A stretch of 6,726 nt of DNA from Actinomycetota bacterium. Its GTDB lineage: Bacteria; Actinomycetota; Actinomycetes; Nanopelagicales; Nanopelagicaceae. How positions within the stretch are numbered: the stretch's first letter is position 1; each line of letters opens with the position of its first letter. The notes beneath the pieces are model-generated. The model was not told the origin of the DNA, did not search any database, and saw nothing but the letters and a program-made list of their open reading frames with translations. The stretch is from positions 1-6,726 of the forward strand of contig WLPB01000062.1 in NCBI GenBank assembly GCA_009698975.1. The letters are read 5' to 3'. Both the position numbers and the translations under genes were made by a program. Shown here in pieces: positions 6,159-6,726 of the stretch.

Positions 6159-6726
6159 ATGAGCGAAGTTACGGGTACAGCACGCGTTAAGCGCGGAATG
6201 GCTGAGATGCTCAAGGGCGGCGTAATCATGGATGTCGTCAATGTCGAACAGGCAAAGATCGCAGAAGATGCCGGCGCATGTGCTGTGATGGCACTAGAGC
6301 GAGTTCCCGCAGATATCCGTGCTCAAGGTGGAGTTGCTCGCATGTCCGATCCTGACATGATCGAAAAGATTCAAGCTGCAGTATCGATTCCCGTGATGGC
6401 GAAGGTCCGCATTGGCCACTTTGTGGAAGGTCAGATTATTCAAAGTCTCGGTGTTGACTACATCGACGAGTCAGAGGTACTTACTCCGGCTGATTACGAG
6501 AATCATATTGATAAGTGGAAGTTCACAGTGCCTTTCGTATGTGGTGCGACAAATCTTGGTGAAGCGCTCCGACGCATCAACGAGGGCGCAGCAATGATTC
6601 GCTCTAAGGGTGAAGCAGGTACTGGCGATGTTTCAAACGCTATGACTCATATGCGCAAGATTGGCGGAGAAATTCGTCGACTCACGACAATGCGCGAAGA
6701 TGAGCTCTATGTAGCGGCAAAGGAGA
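6159..6726 (+). CDS. pdxS: Pyridoxal 5'-phosphate synthase subunit PdxS, N-terminal 189 residues (3' end outside window)
   Basis: Synthase subunit of the ribose 5-phosphate-dependent vitamin B6 pathway. It condenses ribose 5-phosphate, glyceraldehyde 3-phosphate and ammonia, supplied by the glutaminase PdxT, into pyridoxal phosphate. It is a cytoplasmic TIM-barrel forming dodecamers. The start [15 protein letters not shown] is typical. The residues known from Bacillus PdxS are present: Asp25 (IMDVVN), Lys82 (MAKVRIGHF), which forms the Schiff base with the pentose, and Lys150 ([10 protein letters not shown]), the second active-site lysine. The numbering is one higher than in Bacillus, supporting ATG 6159; two other in-frame ATGs at 6138 and 6144 would add 7 or 5 residues. 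The frame is open to the window end, leaving roughly the last third of the protein outside. pdxT is the expected partner downstream but is not seen. Confidence 0.97.
   Translation, partial: MSEVTGTARVKRGMAEMLKGGVIMDVVNVEQAKIAEDAGACAVMALERVPADIRAQGGVARMSDPDMIEKIQAAVSIPVMAKVRIGHFVEGQIIQSLGVDYIDESEVLTPADYENHIDKWKFTVPFVCGATNLGEALRRINEGAAMIRSKGEAGTGDVSNAMTHMRKIGGEIRRLTTMREDELYVAAKE

Noticed and set aside
5846..6241. 131-residue minus-strand reading frame across the DUF3048-pdxS junction
   Set aside because: It is antisense to two well-supported coding regions and has no recognisable domain or ribosome site.
1..6726. Defence system, CRISPR, mobile element or phage signature
   Set aside because: No repeat array, transposase, integrase, toxin-antitoxin pair or attachment site was seen; all genes but the minus-strand relic fit a conserved actinobacterial core locus.

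Overview
The window looks like core chromosome of a streamlined actinobacterium. The key evidence is the phosphatidylinositol mannoside (PIM) block: PIP synthase, PIM acyltransferase, then PimA. It is flanked by thrS plus a HIT-family hydrolase on one side and pdxS on the other, the same backbone order I recall from Mycobacterium tuberculosis (Rv2614c to Rv2606c). Base composition is close to 50% GC by eye, low for this phylum. Intergenic gaps are nearly absent and several genes overlap. One start appears to be leaderless. Together these fit a freshwater acI-type lineage (Nanopelagicales), but the taxonomy is inference.

Layout. 1-810 is the 3' part of thrS. 843-1343 is a HIT protein resembling Ap4A phosphorylase, in the same transcription unit. 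1326-1928 is on the minus strand and overlaps the end of the HIT gene tail to tail. It is a small protein that I read as a degenerate, truncated EF-G-type G domain without a working P-loop. A 17-bp divergent gap (1929-1945) separates it from the PIM operon and carries a likely promoter for a leaderless pgsA. 1946-4588 encodes PIP synthase, the acyltransferase and PimA, with overlapping starts and stops. 4591-5097 is a one-pass membrane protein with a LemA-like start, and 5087-6118 is a DUF3048 (YerB-like) probable lipoprotein. From 6159 to the window end is the 5' part of pdxS, behind its own candidate -10 box.

How the genes work together. The central genes form a short envelope pathway on the cytoplasmic face of the membrane. 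PIP synthase makes phosphatidylinositol phosphate from CDP-diacylglycerol and inositol 1-phosphate. After dephosphorylation by an enzyme not encoded here, PimA adds the first mannose, and the acyltransferase acylates that mannose. The next two genes (LemA-like and DUF3048) look co-transcribed with the pathway and may be envelope functions of unknown role. thrS and the HIT gene belong to translation and nucleotide housekeeping, and pdxS to vitamin B6 synthesis.

There is no gene-free stretch over 300 bases. I saw no tRNA, rRNA, CRISPR array, insertion sequence, riboswitch or convincing intrinsic terminator. The most unusual item is the minus-strand relic GTPase.
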